Assembly: GCA_963931525.1 (NCBI GenBank)
Contig: OZ007023.1
Coordinates: 620,001 to 684,000, forward strand
Direction: 5' to 3'
Source: Fimenecus sp900545625
GTDB taxonomy: Bacteria > Bacillota > Clostridia > Oscillospirales > Acutalibacteraceae
Length of the DNA stretch: 64,000 nucleotides
Position 1 is the first letter of the stretch; every line of letters begins with the position of its first letter. The notes beneath the pieces were generated by a model. That model had not been told where the DNA came from. It worked only from the letters and a program-made list of their open reading frames with translations, and searched no databases. Positions 21,472 to 29,593 of the stretch are shown piece after piece. Position numbers and translations under genes: made by a program.

Positions 21472-21547
21472 GCACCTTTAGCTCAGCTGGTAGAGCACCT
21501 GACTCTTAATCAGGGTGTCCAGGGTTCGAGTCCCTGAAGGTGTACCA
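21472..21547 (+). tRNA. tRNA-Lys (CTT)
   Basis: A 76-base cloverleaf with encoded CCA; anticodon loop CTCTTAA reads CTT. It is placed between 23S and 5S, which is unusual. Confidence 0.95.
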
Positions 21548-21559
21548 TTGCTTATAAAC

Positions 21560-21635
21560 GGCCCGTTGGTCAAGTGGCCTAAGACTCCGGCCTCTCACGC
21601 CGGCAACAGCGGTTCGAATCCGCTACGGGTCACCA
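21560..21635 (+). tRNA. tRNA-Glu (CTC)
   Basis: A 76-base cloverleaf with encoded CCA; anticodon loop CTCTCAC reads CTC. It lies 12 bases after tRNA-Lys and before 5S. Confidence 0.95.
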
Positions 21636-21731
21636 TTGTATATAACGGGAACCCCCGTTTTATATATCCCACTTAGAGTGGGGCGTCTTAACAAATAATC
21701 GGCGGACGGTTTTCCGCCCTGTCGGTTCAGA

Positions 21732-21847
<116 letters not shown>

Positions 21848-21852
21848 CTTAT

Positions 21853-21888
21853 AAACACGCTATACAATTTGTATAGCGTGTTTTTTTG
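21853..21888 (+). terminator. Terminator of the rRNA operon
   Basis: A 13-bp perfect stem (21853-21865 with 21871-21883), AATTT loop and a run of seven T. Confidence 0.92.
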
Positions 21889-22130
21889 CATCATCTTGTG
21901 TGTCGATCCCAAACCGTAATTCTGCATCAGTTTGCAGGTAAATACGGCTCATACACATGACAAAATCTAAATCTTTGTAAGGCAGACCGTACGGTAAAAA
22001 ACAAATTTGTGCTATGCTTGGACTCGCTTTTGTTAAAATGTAATTTTTTATCACGAATTTTGCAAATCGGAAGAATAATTCGTGGATTTTTTTGAAAAAA
22101 TCGGTACAATTTTTCCAAAGGGGGTATTCT

Positions 22131-22373
22131 ATGTCTATAAAGACCGACTTTGGAAAACAAGTATACCAAAAGCGCACGCAGGAGCGCCTGACACAGCAGG
22201 AGCTCGCCGAACTCGCTGAGGTGTCCTGCCGCCAGATTTACAATGTGGAGCAGGGGAAAACTGACCTTGCGCTGACGACCGCCGTCCGCCTTGCGTGCTT
22301 GCTGGATCTGAGTCTGGACGGCTTTAAACCGGGTGCCCGCATCGACCCTTACGAAACGCTGAGAGAAAAATAA
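22131..22373 (+). CDS. Small XRE-family HTH regulator
   Basis: An 80-residue protein consisting of one Cro/C1-type helix-turn-helix. RLTQQELAELAEVSCRQIYNVEQGK spans the HTH, with recognition helix VSCRQIYNVE. A short C-terminal tail follows. The ATG 22131 has AAAGGGGG upstream; the frame open from 22092 lacks a ribosome site. It is followed after one base by a small hypothetical gene (GTG 22375), so the two are a unit. The target is unknown. Confidence 0.85.
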   Translation: MSIKTDFGKQVYQKRTQERLTQQELAELAEVSCRQIYNVEQGKTDLALTTAVRLACLLDLSLDGFKPGARIDPYETLREK

Positions 22374-22374
22374 G

Positions 22375-22602
22375 GTGTACCTGTACCTGCCGATTGCGGA
22401 ATACGGGGCGGAGGATACGCTCGGATGCTATTTGACCTTCGGACTTGAAATTTACGAAACAGCGGGCGAACAAATCCGAAGGTTGAAAACGGTATCAGAC
22501 GTGAGTGTGGATGCAGCGACCGCGTGTGCGATTGCACGGGATTGCACGCTGGAACAGCTGGAGCCCTGCCATCTGTATGATGTGTTGGAGGATCATCTGT
22601 GA
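22375..22602 (+). CDS. Small hypothetical protein (DUF6514-like)
   Basis: A 75-residue acidic protein from GTG 22375; the TAAGG of the upstream stop region is the only possible ribosome site. The ending LEQLEPCHLYDVLEDHL resembles the C-terminus of small DUF6514-type proteins of Clostridia, as remembered and not searched. It has six cysteines or charged pairs scattered without a clear metal motif. It is probably co-translated with the HTH protein. Function is unknown. Confidence 0.6.
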   Translation: MYLYLPIAEYGAEDTLGCYLTFGLEIYETAGEQIRRLKTVSDVSVDAATACAIARDCTLEQLEPCHLYDVLEDHL

Positions 22603-22787
22603 AGCGCTGCGCTTTTATGTAATACATTTACATTCTGCCCGGCTGACGCGGGGCGGGGCGTTTTGATCTGCCTTTCTGTGCGCATGGAGTTCTTCGGGCT
22701 TACGCGAAACGGCTTTGCATCCCGATAAACCCGATCTGTAACAAGACGTCCCATAGCCTGAAGCGGGGGCGCGTATCAAACAAACAG

Positions 22788-22826
22788 AAAAACGGCAAGC
22801 TTATTGAAAGCTTGCCGTTTGCTTTG
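22788..22826. terminator. Terminator between convergent small genes
   Basis: A 13-bp perfect stem (22790-22802 with 22808-22820). The T-rich tail is stronger on the minus strand, so it serves the membrane-protein gene at 22876, and possibly the plus-strand unit too. The rest of the 22603-22875 gap shows nothing recognisable. Confidence 0.8.
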
Positions 22827-22875
22827 GCTGTATGTCTCATTTTAGAACCATAGATACATTAAGCACATCTACAAT

Positions 22876-23214
22876 TTATTGTAAACGAGAATTGAAATCT
22901 GTTAAAATCATTATAGTACCGACAATTATAGGCAAAATAATAGTTGCAAAATTCAAAATTATTCCAATACCCTTTTTTTGATATTTTTCTCTAACTACTG
23001 CAATCAATATTGCAGAAACCAAAAACAATAATGGAACTGCAAAAATTCCTATATAAAGAAATAAAACACAAAAATCAAAAACCTCATATAAAATTCCACT
23101 TATTTGGGGAACACCTATAAGAATAATAGTATATTCAAACAGCATCAAAAGAGACCATAAAACAGTTAGAACACAAAAAATATTCTTAATTGCAACAAGA
23201 ACTTTTTCTTTCAT
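22876..23214 (-). CDS. Small AT-rich multi-pass membrane protein
   Basis: A 112-residue protein with three or four hydrophobic segments (about 8-32, 40-70 and 80-103) and a basic stretch REKYQKKG between. No family is recognised. The start has a strong GGAGGG seven bases upstream and its own promoter (23254-23282). Base composition is strikingly AT-rich against the GC-rich neighbours, and codon use follows. This suggests recent acquisition. It lies alone, convergent to the HTH unit. Confidence 0.7.
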   Translation of the reverse strand: MKEKVLVAIKNIFCVLTVLWSLLMLFEYTIILIGVPQISGILYEVFDFCVLFLYIGIFAVPLLFLVSAILIAVVREKYQKKGIGIILNFATIILPIIVGTIMILTDFNSRLQ

Positions 23215-23253
23215 TACAAACCCTCCATTCCAAAATTCTAGTTTGTCAAACTG

Positions 23254-23282
23254 ATTATATCACACTCAATCTGAATTTACAA
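23254..23282 (-). promoter_or_regulatory. Promoter of the AT-rich membrane-protein gene
   Basis: On the minus strand, TTGTAA (23277-23282), 17-base spacer and perfect TATAAT (23254-23259). Confidence 0.75.
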
Positions 23283-23311
23283 TCGGGTGCGGGTGTGTCC
23301 CGCCCAAACAT

Positions 23312-23395
23312 CTTCACTATTACTTCTTACTTATTACTTCCAAAAATCGCGACCCGAAGTGAGGGAAAAGTGAAGAGTGAAGAGGTAAGAAGTAA
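23312..23395. repeat. 84-bp element with inverted heptad arms
   Basis: Four phased units of ATTACTT type (23312-23339) face four units of GAAGTAA type (23368-23395). The arms are complementary in pattern and enclose 28 bases. Same 7-base period as the NNTCAGA arrays elsewhere in the window. Confidence 0.8.
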
Positions 23396-23431
23396 AAATC
23401 GACAAACTTCTTGCGAAGCTTGTCGATTTTT
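23394..23431 (-). terminator. Terminator of the tRNA cluster
   Basis: A 12-bp stem (23394-23405 with 23420-23431) directly follows tRNA-Cys on the minus strand, ending in TTTTTAC. Confidence 0.8.
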
Positions 23432-23504
23432 GGAGGCGACACCCGGATTTGAACCGGGGATCAGGGTTTTGCAGACCCATGCCTTACCACTTGGCTATGT
23501 CGCC
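23431..23504 (-). tRNA. tRNA-Cys (GCA)
   Basis: A 74-base cloverleaf with encoded CCA; GTCTGCAAAAC anticodon arm. Last gene of a five-tRNA operon. Confidence 0.96.
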
Positions 23505-23556
23505 GTTTCATGGAGAGAAAAAGGACGCTTAAAGAGGGTTCCTTTTAAGCGTCCTT

Positions 23557-23632
23557 TGGAGCGGATGACGAGGCTCGAACTCGCTACCTCCACCTTGGCA
23601 AGGTGGCGCTCTACCGGATGAGCTACATCCGC
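23557..23632 (-). tRNA. tRNA-Gly (GCC)
   Basis: A 76-base cloverleaf with encoded CCA; anticodon arm CACCTTGCCAAGGTG. A short inverted repeat (AAGGACGCTTAAA / TTTTAAGCGTCCTTT) fills the gap to tRNA-Cys and may be a processing hairpin. Confidence 0.96.
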
Positions 23633-23637
23633 ATACA

Positions 23638-23713
<76 letters not shown>

Positions 23714-23718
23714 AAATG

Positions 23719-23795
23719 TGGCGACCCGGAACGGGATCGAACCGTCGACCTCTAGCGTGACAGGCTAGCGTTCTAACCAGCTGAACTACCGGGCC
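23719..23795 (-). tRNA. tRNA-Asp (GTC)
   Basis: A 77-base cloverleaf with encoded CCA; anticodon loop CTGTCAC. Confidence 0.96.
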
Positions 23796-23801
23796 ACATT
23801 C

Positions 23802-23877
23802 TGGTGGGAACAACAGGGCTCGAACCTGTGACCCTCTGCTTGTAAGGCAGATGCTCTCCCAGCTGAGCTATGCTCCC
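23802..23877 (-). tRNA. tRNA-Val (TAC)
   Basis: A 76-base cloverleaf with encoded CCA; anticodon loop CTTACAA. First gene of the cluster, just after the promoter. Confidence 0.96.
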
Positions 23878-23906
23878 GAAACGCCGCATTTCCAAGCGGC
23901 TGAATT

Positions 23907-23935
23907 AAGATACCATATTTTAATTCCGTTGTCAA
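23907..23935 (-). promoter_or_regulatory. Promoter of the tRNA cluster
   Basis: On the minus strand, consensus TTGACA (23930-23935), 17-base spacer and TATCTT (23907-23912). Confidence 0.75.
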
Positions 23936-24000
23936 GGGATTTTTTGAAAAAGAATCAAAAAGAAATAGAAATGTTTTAAAAGCCTGCCGGCGGGCGGCGT

Positions 24001-24531
24001 TCATTCGTTATCCGTATTTAGCTCCCAAACCTTGTTTGCCTGAGCGATCCAGCTTTGAATATCCGCCTGCCGTTCGCGCAGGAGCTTTTTTTCGCGCTCA
24101 CCGTAGCCCTGATTGCCTTCATCTACCCAGCTGCCGCGTTCATCCATCGCGATCACGACCATATTTCGGGTAGACACACCGTTTTGCATGGTCGTACCGG
24201 TGTAGAGCACGGCGACGTATTTGTAGCCGGTGGGAAACTGCGGCCAGATGATCAGTCCCTCGTTGTTGTCATTGACATCAGTGGAAAGGTTGCCGTTAAA
24301 CTGCAGATATGCAGGCGGGATAACATCATAATGGCATCCGTCGCGCTGTGCTGACCAGGTCCCTGTGGCCTGTGCATATCCCACAGCGTCCATAAGGCCG
24401 CCGTAGCGGTATTCCCGGTAGGTGAGCCATATGATATTATACAGCACAAACGCCGCCAAAACCACGCACAGAAGGCGCAGCAGCCGCTTTTGGTATGGAT
24501 GCAGGTCCCGCAGCTTTTCTTTGCGCTTCAT
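24001..24531 (-). CDS. Membrane-anchored hypothetical protein, ABC-module partner
   Basis: A 176-residue protein with a basic N-terminus, one membrane helix (about 16-36, LLRLLCVVLAAFVLYNIIWL) and an outside domain. That domain has strand-rich stretches (GTWSAQRDGCHYDVIP, YKYVAVLYTG, NMVVIAMDERGSW) and a charged C-terminal helix. No family is recognised. Its ATG overlaps the stop of the ABC ATPase gene (ATGA), so it is the third gene of a lactococcin-972-type export/immunity unit. It is too long and lacks the usual C-terminus to be the bacteriocin itself. Function is unknown. Confidence 0.7.
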   Translation of the reverse strand: MKRKEKLRDLHPYQKRLLRLLCVVLAAFVLYNIIWLTYREYRYGGLMDAVGYAQATGTWSAQRDGCHYDVIPPAYLQFNGNLSTDVNDNNEGLIIWPQFPTGYKYVAVLYTGTTMQNGVSTRNMVVIAMDERGSWVDEGNQGYGEREKKLLRERQADIQSWIAQANKVWELNTDNE

Positions 24532-25136
24532 AGCTTGATCACCCGTTTCCCTTTCTGTTGAAATGTCTCGTCGTGTGTCGCCATCAAAACGGTCTTGCCC
24601 ATGCCTTGCAGCATTTCGAGCAGCTCGAACACGCGCTCGGCGTTTTGACGGTCCAAAGAGCCGGTCGGCTCGTCCGCCAGCACCAGCGCGCAGCGCTTGA
24701 TCACCAGCCGTGCGAGCGCGACGCGCTGCTGCTCGCCGCCGGAAAGGCTGTAGACCTTCTGATCGAGCTTATCCGCGAGCCCGACGCGCGCGAGCGCCTC
24801 TTCCGGGGAAATGTCGCTGCGGCAGTCGTTTTTGACGAGCTTCAGGTTCTCGCGCACGGTCTTGTTATCTACGAGCGCGAAATTCTGAAAAAGGAAGCCG
24901 ACCGTGTGCCGCAAATAGCCGCGCCGGTTTTTGCGGCGGGTGACATCCGTGCCGTTTACGATAATTGAACCACCGTCTACAGGCTCCAGCGCGCCGATCA
25001 TGTTGAGCAGGGTCGTTTTGCCGCAGCCGCTGACGCCCGCAAAAATACAGAATTCCCCGTCCGGGATCTCCAACGAAAAACGGTCGAACAGCTTGTGCTG
25101 CCCAAAGGCTTTGCAAAGATTTTGCACTTTGATCAC
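24528..25136 (-). CDS. ABC transporter ATPase (lactococcin-972 group-like)
   Basis: A 202-residue MacB-like ATPase. It has Walker A GVSGCGKTT, Q-loop FLFQNFALVD, signature LSGGEQQRVALARL, Walker B ALVLADEPTGSLD and H-loop MATHDE. The start is GTG 25136 with AAAGGGGGG upstream; the longer open frame overlaps the permease and is not used. Size and partner match the ATPase of putative bacteriocin export systems of the lactococcin 972 group. It overlaps the permease gene by four bases and pairs with it. Confidence 0.9.
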   Translation of the reverse strand: MIKVQNLCKAFGQHKLFDRFSLEIPDGEFCIFAGVSGCGKTTLLNMIGALEPVDGGSIIVNGTDVTRRKNRRGYLRHTVGFLFQNFALVDNKTVRENLKLVKNDCRSDISPEEALARVGLADKLDQKVYSLSGGEQQRVALARLVIKRCALVLADEPTGSLDRQNAERVFELLEMLQGMGKTVLMATHDETFQQKGKRVIKL

Positions 25137-27166
25137 AGCGAACCCCCCTTTAAAATTTTCACCAGCCGCGCGCGCTCGGTGCGGCGGGCATAATACAGGA
25201 TTGTCGGCAGCTCCAAAAGCGCGAGCAGCGCGCCTGCGCACACCATCCAAAACGGGTTGCCGAGCGAAAGCAGACGGCATAACAGGACGGCGGCAAGCGT
25301 GCCGAGCAGCAGCGTACCGAATGTGAGCGCAAAGACGCGGCGGTGTTTTTGCAAAACCGAGTAGCCGAGCACCGTTTTGATCGCCAATTCCTTGGCGTTT
25401 ATCGTGTATTCGAGCCGGATCACCGCGCCCGTGACGATCCACTCGAGCAGCAGCAAAAAGGCGAGGCACACGCCCGCGAGCGTCAAAAGCCGCTGTGCCT
25501 GCACATGCGTCTGACGGCAGCTTTCATAGACGTTCGTGACGGTGATCTCGACCTCGCCGGGCGCGTAGCCCTGCCGGGCAAGAAAATCTTCGGCGTATGC
25601 CGCATCTGTACGCAGCATGGTATAGAGCAGGGCGGAATTGGACACAACGCCGCCTTCCCGCTGCTGAACTGTGTTGCCGTATGCATCGGTTACCAACGCG
25701 ACCGTGCCGCGCAGTTCCTGTTCGGACAAGGGCGCCGGGTCGTAGTTTTGCAGAAAGACGACCGGGTCCTCGCTGAGCCCCGCGATGCCGACGCTGCCCG
25801 TGTGGAGCGCAGGCAGCGTTACACCGCTTTCATAGACCACGATTTCCGTTTCATGCGCCGCGTCGAAATCCATAGCCGCCCATTCCTGCAAGCCTGACAG
25901 ATCCTGCTCGTGCCCGGGGTAGTCCGGGACGAGGATATACAGCTTTTCTTCATTCAGCTGCTCTGCCGAGAGCCCAAGTGCTGAGAGGACGTTTTCTTTG
26001 GCGAAGCGGTTGCAGACGACGCCGTCGCGGTCTTTCCCGTCGGCAAGATCCGTAAGACTATATTGCGAGACCTGCGTGAGCGCGCGCCCCGCCGCTTGCA
26101 GCTCCTGCTGCAGCAGGTAGTCAAGCATCGCGTTCTCATCCACAATGGTGGGGTCGGGCGACGATACATAAAAGTGAACAAGGTTATAGTCTTTATAGGT
26201 ATAAAAGAAAGCTCCCAGCCGCCGAAGCGCCGACGCCTCTGCCGCCGCCCCCGCTACGGCGGCGGTGACCGCCACAGCGAGCACGCACGAAAGGGTTTTC
26301 AGGGCGTAAGTCGCCGCCAGAATACCGGGCGACGCTGCGTTGCCGAGCGCTTTTTGCAGGTCGAGCCGCAAAAGCGGCACGGCGGTCAGCGCATTCGCGA
26401 GCAGGAATGCCCCGAAACCCGCCAGTGTCACCGCGGGCGCAAGGCGGGTATAGGTGAGTGCCGAAAGCCCACCGAACACGGCGAGGAACAGCGCGGCGAA
26501 CACGGCGCAGTCGAGCCCCACCCGCCGCAGAAAAAGGCTGCCTTCCCGCTCGCCGAGCGTATACCGCACACCCGCTTCCTTTCGGTACAGCGCCGTTTCA
26601 TAAAGCCCCAGCACCGCGCCCAGCACGCAGGCGACTGCCCAAAGCGCCGCAAGCAGCCGGACGGCTTCGCTGTCAAACAGTTCAGGCGTGCGGTTCCCGA
26701 ACGCACAATTTTCCGCGGGCAAAACCGATTCCAGCCTTGCCAAGAAAGCCTCCTCTGCCGCGCGCGAACCGAGTACGCCGAAGCGCACCTGCTCGTCTGA
26801 CACCGTGCAGTCGGTCAAGGCCGCCTGCCGCACGGTGGTGTCGCCCAAAAACAAACTTTTGTAAACGCCGGGGCGGATGCCGTATGCCTGTTCGTAATGC
26901 ACTGCGGCTTCGTCGTCGGACGCATACAGCGTCACCGTCTGCCCTGCCGCTTCGGTTTGCAGGTCGTAATAAAAGACGGAGACGTCGCTTTCCTGCGCCG
27001 TCTTGTCCAATGCCGCGTAAAATTCCCGCGTCGGGACATCCCGCAAATCGAATGCCACCCAGTCCGTCACGCCTGCTTCCGCAATATGCAGCTGAAAAAG
27101 TTCGCCCGCGCACAGCGCGACCGCCAAAAACAGCAATACGGAAACCCCGTACTTGAGAACGCGCAT
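25133..27166 (-). CDS. Bacteriocin-associated integral membrane protein (DUF1430/FtsX-like permease)
   Basis: A 677-residue membrane protein. It has one N-terminal helix, an extracellular domain (about 30-180) and three helices (about 184-280). A further helix (about 290-315) is followed by a second large outside domain, then three C-terminal helices. The C-terminal EYTINAKELAIKTVLGYSVLQ is the conserved stretch of DUF1430-type proteins found beside lactococcin-972 ABC ATPases. ATG 27166 has GGGAGGGG upstream. Such proteins are proposed to give immunity or to export; no bacteriocin precursor is visible here. Confidence 0.82.
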   Translation of the reverse strand: MRVLKYGVSVLLFLAVALCAGELFQLHIAEAGVTDWVAFDLRDVPTREFYAALDKTAQESDVSVFYYDLQTEAAGQTVTLYASDDEAAVHYEQAYGIRPGVYKSLFLGDTTVRQAALTDCTVSDEQVRFGVLGSRAAEEAFLARLESVLPAENCAFGNRTPELFDSEAVRLLAALWAVACVLGAVLGLYETALYRKEAGVRYTLGEREGSLFLRRVGLDCAVFAALFLAVFGGLSALTYTRLAPAVTLAGFGAFLLANALTAVPLLRLDLQKALGNAASPGILAATYALKTLSCVLAVAVTAAVAGAAAEASALRRLGAFFYTYKDYNLVHFYVSSPDPTIVDENAMLDYLLQQELQAAGRALTQVSQYSLTDLADGKDRDGVVCNRFAKENVLSALGLSAEQLNEEKLYILVPDYPGHEQDLSGLQEWAAMDFDAAHETEIVVYESGVTLPALHTGSVGIAGLSEDPVVFLQNYDPAPLSEQELRGTVALVTDAYGNTVQQREGGVVSNSALLYTMLRTDAAYAEDFLARQGYAPGEVEITVTNVYESCRQTHVQAQRLLTLAGVCLAFLLLLEWIVTGAVIRLEYTINAKELAIKTVLGYSVLQKHRRVFALTFGTLLLGTLAAVLLCRLLSLGNPFWMVCAGALLALLELPTILYYARRTERARLVKILKGGSL

Positions 27167-27241
27167 AAAAATCCCCTCCCTTTTCGCAGCCTGCACAGGT
27201 GCACAATGTGTCGCCTGCCTATTCCCTCAATACCTACCTAC

Positions 27242-27270
27242 AAAATAGCACAAACTATATAAAAAAACAA
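27242..27270 (-). promoter_or_regulatory. Promoter of the DUF1430/ABC unit
   Basis: On the minus strand, TTGTTT (27265-27270), 17-base spacer and TATTTT (27242-27247) with TGC before it. It lies in a very AT-rich stretch (27235-27320). Confidence 0.6.
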
Positions 27271-27365
27271 TATAATTTATAAAAAATACAGTTATATTTT
27301 ACCAAATTTTAATTTTTATTTGCTGTTTCGCTGCCGCCGCCGATACGGAAGCGCGCGATTCCCTG

Positions 27366-27394
27366 TTTACTTTTCAAGTTTAGTGTGCTAAAAT
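27366..27394 (+). promoter_or_regulatory. Promoter of the yerC unit
   Basis: TTTACT (27366-27371), 17-base spacer and TAAAAT (27389-27394) with TGC before it. Confidence 0.65.
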
Positions 27395-27416
27395 ATTTTG
27401 GAATGGAGGTCTTTCT

Positions 27417-27719
27417 ATGCGCGACAGCAAAATCAAAAGCGAAAACATGGACTTTCTTTTTCAGTGTGTGTTGTCCCTGCGCTCCATGGAGGAGTGCTAT
27501 GACTTTTTTGAGGATCTGTGCACCGTCAACGAATTGCAGGCGATGGCACAGCGTATCGCCGTGGCGAAGATGCTTTCCGAAAAGCAGGTGTATTCCGATA
27601 TCGTCAAAAAAACGGGCGCGTCTACCGCGACCATCAGCCGCGTGAACCGCTCGCTGCAATTCGGCTGCAACGGCTATGAAAAGCTGTTTGAGCGCGCCGC
27701 GCAAAGCGAGGACGCATGA
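27417..27719 (+). CDS. yerC: TrpR-like YerC/YecD family DNA-binding protein
   Basis: A 100-residue all-helical protein of the YerC/YecD branch of the TrpR fold. The HTH region reads VYSDIVKKTGASTATISRVNRSL, after the LCTVNELQAMAQRIAVAKML dimer helices. The tryptophan-repressor name is historical; no trp genes are nearby. ATG 27417 has GGAGG nine bases upstream. The stop overlaps the next gene (ATGA), so it is coupled to a methyltransferase and hslO. The regulated target is not evident. Confidence 0.9.
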   Translation: MRDSKIKSENMDFLFQCVLSLRSMEECYDFFEDLCTVNELQAMAQRIAVAKMLSEKQVYSDIVKKTGASTATISRVNRSLQFGCNGYEKLFERAAQSEDA

Positions 27720-28462
27720 GCTACACGGTCTTTGCCGAAGGGTATGACGCGCTGACGCAAAACGTCGATTACGATATGTGTGCCGCGTTTGTGCATAAGG
27801 CACTTCGGCGTTACGGCATTGCGGATGGGCTCGTGCTTGACCTTGCGTGCGGGACAGGTTCGGTTTCGGTGCGGCTCGCTAAAGCGGGGTACGAGGTCAT
27901 CGGTGTGGATCTTTCGCCTGATATGCTTGCCGTCGCCCGGCAAAAGGCGCAGGCGGCGGGGCAGGATATTCTGCTTTTGTGCCAGGATATGTGTGCGCTC
28001 GATTTGTACGGCACGGTGCGCGCGGCGGTCTGCACGCTGGACAGCTTAAACCATCTGCCGGATGCCGCCGCGGTGCGCGAAGCCCTGCGGCGCGTTGCAC
28101 TGTTTTTGGAGCCGGGCGGGCTTTTTCTTTTCGATGTGAACACCCCATATAAGCACCGCGAAATTTTGGGGAACCATACCTTTGTCTATGATACGGACGA
28201 GGTCTACTGTGTGTGGCAGAATACGGCGCTGCCCGATGACACCGTGCAGATGGATCTGGATTTTTTCTTCCCCGACGAAGCGCAAGAGGATGTGTATGTG
28301 CGTGAGCGCGAGCAGATCACGGAACGCGCGTATGCGGCGGCGCAGTGGGAAGAAATGCTCCGCGACGCGGGCTTTCGCATTCTCGCGCGGTACGACGGCT
28401 ATACGGAAAATCCACCGTCGGCGCACAGCGAACGCATAGTCTACGCGGTGCAGAAGGAGTAA
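27716..28462 (+). CDS. Class I SAM-dependent methyltransferase
   Basis: A 248-residue Rossmann-fold methyltransferase. Motif I is VLDLACGTGSVS (about residues 40-51), motif II has the acidic GVDLSPDML and motif IV is CTLDSLNHL. Methyltransferases of this subtype (YfnF/YqeM-like) often sit in RNA- or protein-maintenance operons in Firmicutes. The start is coupled to the yerC stop. hslO follows after three bases. The methyl acceptor cannot be told. Confidence 0.9.
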   Translation: MSYTVFAEGYDALTQNVDYDMCAAFVHKALRRYGIADGLVLDLACGTGSVSVRLAKAGYEVIGVDLSPDMLAVARQKAQAAGQDILLLCQDMCALDLYGTVRAAVCTLDSLNHLPDAAAVREALRRVALFLEPGGLFLFDVNTPYKHREILGNHTFVYDTDEVYCVWQNTALPDDTVQMDLDFFFPDEAQEDVYVREREQITERAYAAAQWEEMLRDAGFRILARYDGYTENPPSAHSERIVYAVQKE

Positions 28463-28465
28463 ACG

Positions 28466-29392
28466 ATGCAGGACAATTTGATTCGGATGATGGACCGCGA
28501 CGGTGTGCTCTGCGTGCTTGCCGCGGATACGACGGAAATGGTGCGTGAAATGCAGCGGCTGCACGGCACGGCAAAGGTCGTTTCGGCGGCGCTCGGGCGG
28601 CTGCTTACTGCCGCATCGCTGATGGGCAGCATGCTCAAAGGCGAGACGGATTCTATCACCCTGACCGTGCGCGGCGACGGGCCCGCAAGCCCCCTGACCG
28701 CCGTTTCCGACAGCCGCGGCAACGTGCGCGGCTGCGCGGGGCGTGTGGATGTGGATCTTCCTTTGAATGCAAAGGGCAAGCTGGACGTTGCGGGGGCGGT
28801 CGGCAAGGCCGGCACGCTGACGGTCGTGCGCGATTTGGGCCTGCGCGAGCCGTATGTGGGGCAGGTGCCGCTCGTCTCCGGTGAGATCGCCGAGGACGTG
28901 ACCGCCTATTATGCCGCAAGCGAGCAGATCCCGACGGTCTGCGCTTTAGGCGTGCTCGTAGACCCTGATACACAGGGAATCTTGCATGCGGGCGGCTTTA
29001 TGGTGCAGCTTCTGCCCACGGCGGACGACGGCGTCATCGACCGCGTGGAGCGGTGTATTCAGGGTGTGCGCCCCGTGACGACCATGCTGTTTGAAGGTAT
29101 GACGCCTGAAGACATCTGCCGCGCGGTGCTGCCCGAATTTGAGCTGGAGGCGCTGGACAGCGCCTCGGTCGGCTACCGTTGTACCTGCTCGCACGAGCGC
29201 ACGAAAAATGCCCTGCGCGCGACGGGGCTTGCGGCGCTCGAAGAAATGGCGGAGGATGCAGAAACGCGCGTCACCTGCAATTTCTGCAACAAGACGTATG
29301 TGTTTTCGCAAAACGAAATGCGCGCGCTTGCCGACGAAGCAAAAGCCGCGCTTGCCGCGCAAGAAGAAGTATCGACCGATATGCCGACGTAA
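28466..29392 (+). CDS. hslO: Redox-regulated chaperone Hsp33
   Basis: A 308-residue holdase chaperone activated by oxidation. The N-terminal Hsp33 domain includes GRLLTAASLMGSMLKG and the substrate surface. The C-terminal zinc centre is formed by CTC (about residues 237-239) and CNFC (about 268-271), so all four switch cysteines are kept. In E. coli the cysteines bind zinc when reduced and form disulfides under stress. ATG 28466 lies in the yerC-methyltransferase unit with GGAG upstream. Length is slightly above the usual 290 because of an Ala/Glu-rich tail. Confidence 0.95.
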   Translation: MQDNLIRMMDRDGVLCVLAADTTEMVREMQRLHGTAKVVSAALGRLLTAASLMGSMLKGETDSITLTVRGDGPASPLTAVSDSRGNVRGCAGRVDVDLPLNAKGKLDVAGAVGKAGTLTVVRDLGLREPYVGQVPLVSGEIAEDVTAYYAASEQIPTVCALGVLVDPDTQGILHAGGFMVQLLPTADDGVIDRVERCIQGVRPVTTMLFEGMTPEDICRAVLPEFELEALDSASVGYRCTCSHERTKNALRATGLAALEEMAEDAETRVTCNFCNKTYVFSQNEMRALADEAKAALAAQEEVSTDMPT

Positions 29393-29406
29393 AACGGGAG
29401 GAAGCC

Positions 29407-29559
29407 ATGCAAAAGAAAAGCGGAACGATCCGATTTGTCATTCGATTTTTTAAAGCCGTGCTTGCCGCGCTTTCGTTTTTGACGACGGTGCTTTGCATGC
29501 GCGACGCCCTCGCCGTGCGCGACGAGCTTGCCGCCGAGCAGAACAGCGAAACACCGTAA
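29407..29559 (+). CDS. Tiny single-pass membrane protein
   Basis: A 50-residue protein with a basic N-terminus, one hydrophobic helix (about 9-28, FVIRFFKAVLAALSFLTTVL) and an acidic tail. ATG 29407 is preceded by GGGAGG six bases away, which is good evidence that it is translated. It is the last gene of the yerC-hslO unit, 14 bases after hslO. No family is recognised. Confidence 0.6.
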   Translation: MQKKSGTIRFVIRFFKAVLAALSFLTTVLCMRDALAVRDELAAEQNSETP

Positions 29560-29593
29560 CGGATGGCATATAAAAGCCACTTCAGATATAACA

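Noticed and set aside
21860..22177. Minus-strand 105-codon ORF between 5S and the HTH gene
   Set aside because: It overlaps the rRNA terminator and the start of the HTH gene, lacks a ribosome site and has no recognisable domain.
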